A stretch of DNA of 10,586 nt from Lysobacteraceae bacterium. GTDB lineage: Bacteria > Pseudomonadota > Gammaproteobacteria > DSM-19610. The stretch covers positions 1 through 10,586 of the forward strand of contig JAIVHA010000059.1 of NCBI GenBank assembly GCA_020201295.1, read 5' to 3'. Of the stretch, positions 1-5,579 are shown one piece after another; the first letter of the stretch is position 1; the number at the start of each line of letters is the position of its first letter. Made by a program: the position numbers and the translations under genes. The notes below the pieces were generated by a model, which saw only the letters and a list, made by a program, of their open reading frames with translations, was not told where the DNA came from and did not search any database.

Positions 1-306
1 GGTGGCTTCCGCCGAGTCGCTTTCGCCCTTGTTGTCCACCCAGCTCATTTTCAGGGTATCGCCCTTCTTGGCGCCGGAGAAACGGAACGACAGGTAGGGA
101 TTGGTGGAAATGGCCGGCCCCCAAAGGCTGGTCATCACCTTATTGCCATTGTGTTCACAAACCACTTCCTGGATGAAGTGTGCCGGGATGAGATCCCCGG
201 TTTTCTTGTTCTTCATCATGCCGGTTTCCATAGGGTGACTGATCAGCGCTCGAACGGTGGTCACGTCACCTTCCAGGTTGGCGCGCATTCTGATTGAGTT
301 TGCCAT
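1..306 (-). CDS. soxZ: Sulfur oxidation carrier subunit SoxZ (3' end cut by window edge)
   Basis: SoxZ forms the periplasmic SoxYZ heterodimer that carries sulfur intermediates on the SoxY cysteine during thiosulfate oxidation. The 102 residues visible begin MANSIRMRANLEGDV and include HPMETGM, HFIQEVVCEHNG and GPAISTNPYLSFRFSG, the usual SoxZ immunoglobulin-like beta-sandwich pattern. Family members are about 100-105 residues, so only the last few residues are probably missing beyond base 1. There is no signal peptide. This is normal for SoxZ, which is thought to travel through Tat together with SoxY. The ATG at 304-306 is preceded on the minus strand by GAGGA about 7 nt upstream. It follows soxY by 51 nt in the same direction, so it is the third gene of the soxXYZ operon. 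soxA would be expected just outside the window, but that is an inference. Confidence 0.95.
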   Translation of the reverse strand, partial: MANSIRMRANLEGDVTTVRALISHPMETGMMKNKKTGDLIPAHFIQEVVCEHNGNKVMTSLWGPAISTNPYLSFRFSGAKKGDTLKMSWVDNKGESDSAEAT

Positions 307-357
307 GCTTCTTTCCTCGTTTCGGTCTCGGTTCAGGGTATCGGTATGGGGTCGGCC

Positions 358-831
358 TTAGCCGCCACAGCCACCGATGGTGACCTTGACCTCTTTGCGT
401 GTGCTGTGCAGTTTACCGTCGGCCTTGACCACGGCGATGACATCGGAGGTCTTGCCCATCTTCATACGGGTGGCCACAAAGCCTTCCGCGCCCGCGCCCA
501 ACACGAAGGAGGCGGTCAATGGAGAGGTATTCTTCTCCGTCAGGATGCTGATGGACTCGATGTTGGCGATGTTGGTCTCGACGGTGATCGGAACCACGTT
601 GCCGTTTTCCGCGATATCCGGTGCCCGGATCTGGATCTGTTCGTTGGTACTCAGGTCGGCGGAGCCGGCCAGGTTGTTCAGGGCATCGTCCACGGACTTG
701 GATTCAAAGGCGGACTGGGGCCAGGCAGCCAGTACCATGCGCGGGGTCAGGAGACCGGCGCCCAGGGCGAAACCGACGCTGCTGATCGCGGCGGTGCCTT
801 TCAGGAAAGTTCTGCGTTTCAAGCTGTTCAC
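358..831 (-). CDS. soxY: Thiosulfate oxidation carrier protein SoxY, GTG start
   Basis: SoxY holds the sulfur substrate covalently on a C-terminal cysteine while the other Sox enzymes work on it in the periplasm. The 157-residue product ends in the diagnostic swinging-arm motif VTIGGCGG, with the carrier at Cys155. The N-terminus carries a twin-arginine signal (K5-R-R-T-F-L-K11), a hydrophobic stretch and probable cleavage near VLA-AWPQ (about residue 35), matching Tat export of folded SoxYZ. I chose the GTG at 829-831 because AGGAG lies 8 nt upstream and the Tat motif then sits at residues 5-11. The reading frame stays open to an ATG at 888, but that would add 19 residues before the Tat motif and would overlap the end of soxX. 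Gaps are 31 nt to soxX and 51 nt to soxZ, consistent with one transcript. The gene looks intact. Confidence 0.96.
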   Translation of the reverse strand: MNSLKRRTFLKGTAAISSVGFALGAGLLTPRMVLAAWPQSAFESKSVDDALNNLAGSADLSTNEQIQIRAPDIAENGNVVPITVETNIANIESISILTEKNTSPLTASFVLGAGAEGFVATRMKMGKTSDVIAVVKADGKLHSTRKEVKVTIGGCGG

Positions 832-862
832 GTGTGTTTCTCCTAAGGTTGCCGTAATCGGG

Positions 863-1240
863 TTACAGCGTGTACATGTATTCAACAATCTGATCGATTT
901 CCTTCTCGGTCAATACCTGATGACGGCCGAAGGGCGGCATGATGCTGTTTGGATTGACCTTGGTGGAATCCCAGATCTGGGCGCGCAAGCGGGCCTTGTC
1001 CGGGAAGCGGGCCTTCATGGCGACCAGAGGTGGTCCGATGTTGCCGGTCATATCACCGCCCTCGACGGCGTGGCAGGCCAGACAATTGCCCTTGCGGCGG
1101 TCAAAGGCCACCTGCTTGCCCTGTTCGGCGGCTGAGGCTTCTGCTTCTTGCGCAGATACGGCTACCGGCGCCAACGCCAGGCTGCCCAGCAGTGCGGCGA
1201 TGGATGTGGCTGTGGTAATGATGCTCGGGAATGGCCGCAT
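863..1240 (-). CDS. soxX: Sulfur oxidation c-type cytochrome SoxX
   Basis: SoxX is the small monoheme c-type cytochrome of the SoxXA complex, which oxidatively attaches thiosulfate to SoxY and passes the electrons on. The 125-residue protein has a Sec-type signal peptide with likely cleavage after VSA (residue 30). It has one heme-attachment motif CLACH at residues 53-57 in the context KGNCLACHAVEGGDMTGNIGPPL. The probable axial methionine is M101 in NSIMPPFGRHQVLT, followed by the closing helix EIDQIVEYMYTL. The GNIGP, QIWD and MPPFG motifs together separate SoxX from generic small cytochromes c. The ATG at 1238-1240 has an excellent AGGAGG 5 nt upstream. It is the first gene of the operon and lies about 130 nt downstream of the predicted transcription start. 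Confidence 0.95.
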   Translation of the reverse strand: MRPFPSIITTATSIAALLGSLALAPVAVSAQEAEASAAEQGKQVAFDRRKGNCLACHAVEGGDMTGNIGPPLVAMKARFPDKARLRAQIWDSTKVNPNSIMPPFGRHQVLTEKEIDQIVEYMYTL

Positions 1241-1379
1241 CGTTTCCTCCTATGGTGTTGGATTGGCTCGAATGGTTGTTTCCGTGGCAAGGGCTTGCCC
1301 GCGGCTTGTGGAGCGTACTGCTTGCGAATACCGCACTACTGACATTGATGGCTTTGGCGTCATGCTGCCATTACACCCG

Positions 1380-1408
1380 ACTATAGCTTCCCCCCTGGTG
1401 GGAGTCAA
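1380..1408 (-). promoter_or_regulatory. Sigma70-type promoter of soxXYZ
   Basis: On the minus strand TTGACT (plus positions 1403-1408) is followed after exactly 17 nt by TATAGT (plus positions 1380-1385). Each box matches the sigma70 consensus at five of six positions. The predicted transcription start is near 1373, giving a leader of about 130 nt before the soxX ATG. Activity is inferred from the motif only. Confidence 0.75.
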
Positions 1409-1479
1409 AGCCGTGTCGTAACAGACAGGATTGAAAGTCATCATCGTCATATTAGCGGTTTTTAACATACCATTGGCAA

Positions 1480-1499
1480 GCACACGGCGGTTCGTGTGC
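1480..1499. repeat. 7-bp inverted repeat upstream of the sox promoter
   Basis: GCACACG at 1480-1486 and CGTGTGC at 1493-1499 are perfect inverted arms separated by 6 nt (GCGGTT). The repeat sits about 70-95 bases upstream of the soxXYZ -35 box and about 75 bases past the M48 stop codon. There is no T-run, so it is not a convincing terminator. It could be a binding site for a dimeric regulator, but no particular regulator can be named from the sequence. Confidence 0.45.
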
Positions 1500-1572
1500 G
1501 GTACAACGAACGACTCGTGAATGCTGGGACGCAGACGGCCGGGATTTTATTCCCGGCACTCGACTACGGGCA

Positions 1573-2800
1573 TCAGCGCGCATCTTCCTGGCGTGCCTCG
1601 TTCTTGAAGGTATGCAGCCGGGCGCTGATGCGGGCGTTATCGTAGAACTCCAAGCCGGGCACCTGCAGGGCCAGCTCCAGCTGGTCGATGGCCGCGTGGG
1701 TCTGGCCGTTCAAATAGTAGTATTCCGCGGTGGCTTCGTGGGATTCGCGCCGCCGGCCTTCCTTGCCCGCAGCCTCGGCCAGCAGCCGGTAGAGCTCCGG
1801 TTGCCGGTTCTCGCCACGCTGGATCAGGCTGGTCAGCAGCTTGCGGGCCCGGGCGGGCTCGTCGTGGGACAGCAGGGCGGCGGCATAGGCGCGGGTGACG
1901 GTGACGTTGCCGGGATTGAGTTCCAGCAATTCCTCGTACAGGGCCAGGGCCCGGGCGGGCTGGTTCCGCTCCAGCTCCAGCCGGGCGAGATTGAGCGGGT
2001 AGTGCAAACGATCCGGGTTCTGTTGCCGCAGGCGGGTCAGTTCCCGTCGTGCGCCCTCGTGGTCGCCCCGGGTGGGTGCTGAGGAATTCCGGCAGTCGGT
2101 TGCCATAGAGCCGGCTCTGCTGGTGGAGGCGCTCGAAGAAGTCGGGCATGCCGCGGGGATCGATACCGGACCGCACCAGGGTCTGGATGCCGACCCGGTC
2201 CGCCTCGTGTTCATTGGCGCGGGTGAAATTGATCTGGTACTGGGCGCTGGCGGCCTGCAGTCCCACCAGGGCCGCCTGGCCGGCCTGGCTGTCCTGGCTG
2301 CCGATGAGAATGGCGGCAATCAGCGCTGCCGCGGTGGGCAGGCTCATGCGTTGAGCGGCTTCATAGGCCCGCAGCAGGTGTCGCTGGGTCACGTGGGCGA
2401 TTTCATGGGCCAGCACGCCGGCCAGCTCGCTTTCGTTGCGGGCCGCCAGCAGCAGACCGGTGTGGACGCCGATATAGCCCCCCGGGCCGGCGAAGGCGTT
2501 GATCGAAGGGTCATCCACCAGGAAGAAGGTGAAGCCGTAGCCGGGCGCGTCGCTGGCAGCGGCGAGCTGGTAGCCCAGCCGTTGCAGGTAATCATTGAGT
2601 TCCGGGTCCTGCATCAGCTTGCCGCTGCGGCGGATTTGACGCATGAAGGATTCGCCGAACTGCTTTTCCTGTTCCGGGGAAATCAGCTGGCCGGCGGTGT
2701 CGCCCATGCTGGGAAGATCGGCCAGGTCCGCATGGCTGAAGGGCAGCGCGGCGAAGCCGAACAGTGCGCCGGCGAGGGTAATGCGGATGAGGTGATTCAT
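1573..2800 (-). pseudogene. BepA-like M48 metallopeptidase with TPR domain, broken by internal loss and frameshift
   Basis: The family is a periplasmic zinc peptidase/chaperone with C-terminal TPR repeats that works on outer-membrane protein assembly (E. coli BepA/YfgC). The first frame (from ATG 2800) gives a Sec signal peptide ending near SHA (residue 23) and the zinc motif HEIAH at residues 132-136. It also gives the third ligand region NEHEAD (E197) and the LPEFLSTHP motif near residue 243, where BepA has its regulatory histidine. After that the frame runs into unrelated sequence. The TPR part resumes in another minus frame from about 2067 (GDHEGARRELTRL) and continues about 164 residues to the stop at 1573. 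The two parts total about 409 residues against roughly 480 for BepA. About 70 residues between the catalytic domain and the TPR region are therefore missing at about 2061-2072. A stable full-length product is unlikely, though the peptidase part could still be made with a wrong tail. The start has only a weak ribosome site (ATGGA). An assembly gap is an alternative explanation. Confidence 0.85.
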
Positions 2801-2897
2801 TCCATGCCGCTACTGCGGCCCGTCTCCAGAGAACATCGGTAGCAAGCCCCCTGCCGGCTGGTGCGCGGCTGGCTTCTTAATGGGACCACCATACCGG

Positions 2898-2920
2898 CCT
2901 CTGGGTTCCGGGGCCAGAGG
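2898..2920. repeat. 7-bp inverted repeat in the M48/rhodanese divergent gap
   Basis: CCTCTGG at 2898-2904 and CCAGAGG at 2914-2920 are perfect inverted arms around a 9-nt loop. It lies just upstream of the plus-strand promoter at 2928 and about 100 bases before the minus-strand M48 start, so it would fall in or near the M48 leader. There is no T-run. Function is unknown. Confidence 0.35.
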
Positions 2921-2927
2921 GGGCGGC

Positions 2928-2958
2928 TTGACTGCCGTAATGATTATTAGAATATAAT
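2928..2958 (+). promoter_or_regulatory. Promoter of the rhodanese remnant-tusA-soxB unit
   Basis: TTGACT at 2928-2933 is followed after 19 nt by a perfect TATAAT at 2953-2958. The spacing is 2 nt longer than ideal, which often marks promoters that depend on a regulator. It lies 45 bases before the rhodanese ATG and is the best plus-strand promoter ahead of tusA and soxB. The -10 box sits inside an AT-rich palindrome described separately. Confidence 0.6.
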
Positions 2959-2961
2959 GAT
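2943..2961. promoter_or_regulatory. AT-rich imperfect palindrome over the -10 box, candidate operator
   Basis: The 19 bases centred on 2952 fit the symmetric pattern ATNATTANANTNTAATNAT, with 7 of 9 base pairs symmetric. A second small inverted repeat, ATAATG at 2954-2959 and CATTAT at 2965-2970, overlaps it. AT-rich palindromes over the promoter are typical of ArsR-family repressors such as the persulfide-sensing BigR/SqrR type that control rhodanese and sulfur genes. The regulator is not in this window, so the link is inference. Confidence 0.4.
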
Positions 2962-3002
2962 ATGCATTATTGCAGCATGCCGGAAGATGAGGATCTTTGC
3001 CC

Positions 3003-3122
3003 ATGTACGGAATCCAGGAAATCGACAGTGTCACCCTTGAACACCAATTGCGTGCCGACCCCGACCGTTACCGCCTGGTGGATGTACGCGGACCGGCGGA
3101 ATGGCCGCATGGCTTGCTATAA
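3003..3122 (+). pseudogene. Truncated rhodanese-like protein (N-terminal remnant)
   Basis: Rhodanese domains move sulfane sulfur through an active-site cysteine and often feed TusA. The reading frame from ATG 3003 encodes 39 residues, MYGIQEIDSVTLEHQLRADP followed by DRYRLVDVRGPAEWPHGLL. The LVDVR-x-x-x-E pattern (residues 25-33) is the conserved first beta-strand motif of the rhodanese fold. The ribosome site GAGGA at 2989-2993 is well placed, 9 nt upstream. The frame then stops at 3120-3122. A normal single-domain rhodanese has about 100-130 residues, so the catalytic cysteine loop and the rest of the domain are absent. I could not find the missing part in any frame before tusA. The start, motif and ribosome site are good enough that this was once a real gene directly upstream of tusA. 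It should be inactive as a sulfurtransferase. Confidence 0.7.
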
Positions 3123-3144
3123 CGCGGGCCTGATGTTGTATACT
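3114..3144 (+). promoter_or_regulatory. Possible second promoter ahead of tusA
   Basis: TATACT at 3139-3144 is a good -10 match (five of six). TTGCTA at 3114-3119 is a partial -35 match, with a 19-nt spacer. It lies at the broken end of the rhodanese remnant and about 70 bases before the tusA start. It could keep tusA and soxB expressed independently of the upstream promoter. The support is motif only. Confidence 0.35.
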
Positions 3145-3211
3145 GGCCGCCCGGTTAGCCTGTCCAGGTGCCGCTGGCAACAACAATCTACAGATTCAGG
3201 AGCTTTCTAAC

Positions 3212-3442
3212 ATGGCGAATTACGACGACGAGCTGGATGCATCCGGCCTGAATTGCCCCCTGCCCATCCTGCGCGCGAAAAAGGCCCTCGGTGCCCTCGA
3301 CAGCGGCAAGGTGCTGCGTATCATCGCGACCGACCCCGGTTCTGTGAAGGACTTCGAAGCCTTTGCCAAGCAGACCGGTAACCAGTTGCTGGAATCCAAG
3401 GAAGCGGGCGGCAAGTTCGAATTCCTGATCAAGAAGGCCTGA
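3212..3442 (+). CDS. tusA: TusA-family sulfur carrier protein
   Basis: TusA proteins carry sulfur as a persulfide on a conserved cysteine in the cytoplasm. In sulfur oxidisers they pass it to the reverse Dsr or sHdr oxidation systems. The 76-residue product has the signature DASGLNCPLPILRAKKAL with the carrier Cys15 in the C-P-x-P motif. It is followed by the standard beta-alpha-beta-alpha-beta-beta layout (VLRIIATDPGSVKDFEAFAKQTG ... FEFLIKKA). Its length is typical and there is no signal peptide. The ATG at 3212 has AGGAG at 3198-3202, 9 nt upstream. It sits between a rhodanese remnant and soxB, an arrangement suggesting the three once formed one sulfur-handling transcription unit. tusA and soxB are 100 nt apart with no terminator between them. 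The partner that takes sulfur from this TusA is not in the window. Confidence 0.93.
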   Translation: MANYDDELDASGLNCPLPILRAKKALGALDSGKVLRIIATDPGSVKDFEAFAKQTGNQLLESKEAGGKFEFLIKKA

Positions 3443-3477
3443 GTCCCGGTCCTCTCGCCCCGCGCCCGGCCTGGCCC

Positions 3478-3492
3478 ATGGGCATCCAACGT
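3478..3492 (+). repeat. Motif ATGGGCATCCA(A)CGT upstream of soxB, shared with fadL
   Basis: This stretch in the tusA-soxB gap matches 5473-5486 ahead of fadL over 14 of 15 positions, with one extra A here. It overlaps a perfect 10-bp palindrome GCCCATGGGC at 3474-3483. The fadL region has a related inverted repeat, GCCCA-TGC-TGGGC at 5506-5518. It could be a shared regulator site; the evidence is two copies only. Confidence 0.3.
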
Positions 3493-3542
3493 CTAGTGCC
3501 AATACCCCGCGTACTGATTACCCTGAATCGAGAGGAGAACTC

Positions 3543-5342
3543 ATGAATCTGTCCCGCCGAGAATTCTTGCAGATGCTGGCGGCGGCCAATGCCGCCGGCT
3601 TCGGCCTCACCGCCTGTGGTAATGAGGGTTCCGGGCAGGGAGCGGGCGGCGCGGCCGGCACCGCGAAGGGGCCTGCCAATCCCTATGAGTTGCCCGGTTT
3701 CGGTAATGTGAGCCTGCTGCACTACACCGACTGCCATGCCCAGCTGCTGCCGGTCTATTTCCGCGAGCCCAATATCAACCTCGGCGTGGGCAGCATGCTC
3801 GGCCGGCCGCCGCACCTGGTGGGCAAGCGCCTGCTGGAGTATTTCAATCTCGAGCATCCCACCCTCTGGTCCCATGCCTACACCCACCTGGATTTCACCG
3901 CCCTGGCGGAGAAATACGGCCGCGTCGGCGGCTTTGCCCATCTGGCCACCCTGGTCAAGAACGTGCGCGCCCAGCGTCCCGACTCGCTGCTGCTGGATGG
4001 CGGTGATACCTGGGGTGGCGGCAGCGGCACCGCCGTCTGGACCTATGCCCAGGATATGGTGGACGCCCAGAAACTGCTCGGCGTGGATATCATGACCGGC
4101 CACTGGGAATATACCTACGGCGCCGACCGGGTGCGCGAGATCGTGGAGAAGGATTTCGCCGGCCACATCGACTTCGTGGCCCAGAACGTGGTGGACGTGG
4201 AATGGGGCGACCGGGTGTTCCGGCCCTATGTCATCCGCAGCGTCAACGGCACTGCTGTGGCCACCATCGGCCAGTCCTTCCCCTACACCCCCATCGCCAA
4301 TCCCCGCTATCTGGTGGAAGAATGGTCCTTCGGCGTGCGCCACCTGGCGATGCAGGAAGTGGTAAACCAGGCCCGCTCCGAGGGAGCCGAGGTGGTGGTG
4401 GTGTTGTCCCACAACGGCATGGACGTGGACATCAAGATGGCCGGCCTGGTGGACGGTATCGACGCGATTTTCGGCGGGCATACCCATGACGCCGTGCCCC
4501 AACCCCTGGAGATCAAGACCCCCAACGGCGGCACCTGCCTGGTGACCAATGCCGGTTCCAACGCCAAGTTCCTCGGCGTGCTCGATTTCGACGTGCGCGA
4601 CGGCAAGGTGCAGGGTTACCAGTACAAGCTGCTGCCCGTGTTCTCCAACCTGATCGAGCCGGACAAGGAAATGGCCGACTATATCGAGAACATGCGCAAC
4701 CAGACCGTCACCTACGAAGGCGAGACCTTCCGCATGGTGGACAAGCTGAGCGAGAAACTGGCGGTCTCCGAGGACCTGCTGTACCGGCGTGGCAACTTCA
4801 ACGGCACCTTCGACCAGGTGATCGTCGATGCGCTCATGGAGCAGGTGGACGCCCAGATCGCCTTCTCACCGGGTTTCCGCTGGGGTACCACCGTGCTGCC
4901 GGGCATGGACATCACCTTCGAGCACGTCATGGACCAGACCGGCCTCACCTACCCGGCGGTCACCCGCAACGAAATGAGCGGCGAGACCATCAAGACCATC
5001 CTCGAGGATGTGGCCGACAACCTGTTCAACGAAGACCCCTTCTACCAGCAGGGTGGCGACATGGTGCGCGTGGGTGGCCTGAAATACGCCATCGACCCCA
5101 CCAAGGCCATGGGCCAGCGGATCTCCGAGTTGGAGCTGAACGGCAAGCCCCTGGACCCCAGCGACACCTATATCGTGGCCGGCTGGGCCAGCGTGCAGGA
5201 GAACCCCGCGGGCGACACCGGCCGCAAGGTCTGGGATGTGGTGGCCGAGTACCTGCGCGACAAAAAGACCGTCGGGATCAGCGAACTCAACCAGCCCCTC
5301 ATCAAGGGCATGGACGGCAATCCAGGGCTGGAACCGCTCTAG
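3543..5342 (+). CDS. soxB: Thiosulfohydrolase SoxB, Tat-exported, possibly lipid-anchored
   Basis: SoxB hydrolyses the terminal sulfone group from SoxY-bound thiosulfate, releasing sulfate in the periplasm, and uses a dimanganese centre. The 599 residues match the family length (about 560-600). The N-terminal metallophosphoesterase-like domain shows the metal motifs in order: HYTDCHAQ (D63, H65), LDGGDTW (D155), TGHWEY (185-190), LSHNGMDVD (H290) and GGHTHD (H313, H315). TGHWE, in place of the GNHD/E of 5'-nucleotidases, marks SoxB. The C-terminal half (about 395-585) is the nucleotidase-type domain. The signal is twin-arginine (S4-R-R-E-F-L-Q10). It is followed by a lipobox-like LTAC (Cys25) and a Gly/Ala-rich linker to about residue 43, which would suit a tethered periplasmic enzyme. 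The metal loop reads DTWGGGSGT, apparently one residue longer than the DTWQGSGT form I recall from relatives. The start is supported by GAGGAG 6 nt upstream. The gene is intact and probably co-transcribed with tusA. Confidence 0.97.
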   Translation: MNLSRREFLQMLAAANAAGFGLTACGNEGSGQGAGGAAGTAKGPANPYELPGFGNVSLLHYTDCHAQLLPVYFREPNINLGVGSMLGRPPHLVGKRLLEYFNLEHPTLWSHAYTHLDFTALAEKYGRVGGFAHLATLVKNVRAQRPDSLLLDGGDTWGGGSGTAVWTYAQDMVDAQKLLGVDIMTGHWEYTYGADRVREIVEKDFAGHIDFVAQNVVDVEWGDRVFRPYVIRSVNGTAVATIGQSFPYTPIANPRYLVEEWSFGVRHLAMQEVVNQARSEGAEVVVVLSHNGMDVDIKMAGLVDGIDAIFGGHTHDAVPQPLEIKTPNGGTCLVTNAGSNAKFLGVLDFDVRDGKVQGYQYKLLPVFSNLIEPDKEMADYIENMRNQTVTYEGETFRMVDKLSEKLAVSEDLLYRRGNFNGTFDQVIVDALMEQVDAQIAFSPGFRWGTTVLPGMDITFEHVMDQTGLTYPAVTRNEMSGETIKTILEDVADNLFNEDPFYQQGGDMVRVGGLKYAIDPTKAMGQRISELELNGKPLDPSDTYIVAGWASVQENPAGDTGRKVWDVVAEYLRDKKTVGISELNQPLIKGMDGNPGLEPL

Positions 5343-5380
5343 TCCAGTCCCCCGCCCTTCCCACGCGCCCCACACGCACG

Positions 5381-5403
5381 AACCCCGCTCCGGCACGGGT
5401 TTT
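5381..5403 (+). terminator. Possible weak terminator after soxB
   Basis: AACCC plus G (one bulged C) at 5381-5387 can pair with CGGGTT at 5396-5401, followed by a short run of T to 5403 and a pyrimidine-rich stretch. It lies about 40 bases past the soxB stop. The stem is short and bulged, so termination would be partial at best. Confidence 0.4.
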
Positions 5404-5427
5404 CCTCTCTGTTGTATTCCCGTCACG

Positions 5428-5452
5428 CCGGCCCCGGATCGCGCCGGGCCGG
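5428..5452. repeat. GC-rich inverted repeat between soxB and fadL
   Basis: CCGGCCC at 5428-5434 and GGGCCGG at 5446-5452 form a perfect 7-bp stem with an 11-nt loop. No T-run follows. It may support the weak terminator just upstream by blocking 3' decay, or it may have no function. Confidence 0.35.
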
Positions 5453-5472
5453 TGCTGGCACGCCTGTTGCGT

Positions 5473-5514
5473 ATGGGCATCCACGTTGACAATTTTCAGG
5501 CACATGCCCATGCT
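5473..5514 (+). promoter_or_regulatory. fadL promoter with flanking 8-bp inverted repeat
   Basis: A perfect -35 box TTGACA (5486-5491) is followed after 17 nt by CATGCT (5509-5514), a poor -10 match (three of six), as expected for an activator-dependent promoter. ATGGGCAT (5473-5480) and ATGCCCAT (5504-5511) are perfect inverted arms 23 nt apart, one upstream of the -35 box and one overlapping the -10 box. The left arm is part of the motif also found before soxB. The start codon is about 65 bases downstream. Confidence 0.45.
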
Positions 5515-5579
5515 GGGCGTTGCGCCACAAGGTTGTTGTTTATTTGCAAGGGGATGCCAAACAAGAGAGGAATGGAGAT

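Larger units (their letters stand above)
1241..1572. other. Intergenic region between soxX and the M48 gene
   Basis: This 332-base gap holds no credible gene. It contains, on the minus strand, the sox promoter (1380-1408) and a leader of about 130 nt. A short hairpin lies inside the leader: GGCAA at 1286-1290 pairs with TTGCC at 1295-1299 around a 4-nt loop, flanked by CCG/CGG at 1282-1284 and 1302-1304. Farther upstream lie a 7-bp inverted repeat (1480-1499) and a second hairpin (1538-1557). In the second hairpin GCCGGGA at 1538-1544 pairs with TCCCGGC at 1551-1557 around TTTTAT, just after the M48 stop codon. That hairpin has no T-run on either side, so it is at best a weak terminator for the M48 gene. 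Base composition is visibly more AT-rich than the flanking genes. Confidence 0.7.

Noticed and set aside
1250..1483. 77-codon minus frame upstream of soxX
   Set aside because: It overlaps the predicted sox promoter and leader and its translation shows no protein-like pattern.
1538..1557. Hairpin after the M48 stop as a terminator
   Set aside because: The 7-bp stem is perfect but no T-run follows on either strand, so it was only mentioned in the intergenic description.
2962..3210. 82-codon plus frame over the rhodanese remnant
   Set aside because: Its translation has no family resemblance, while the alternative frame at 3003 gives the LVDVR rhodanese motif with a good ribosome site.
3429..4502. 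Long minus-strand reading frame of 357 codons
   Set aside because: It lies opposite soxB, which has a full set of catalytic motifs; the minus frame is His/Gly/Ala-rich shadow sequence caused by high GC.
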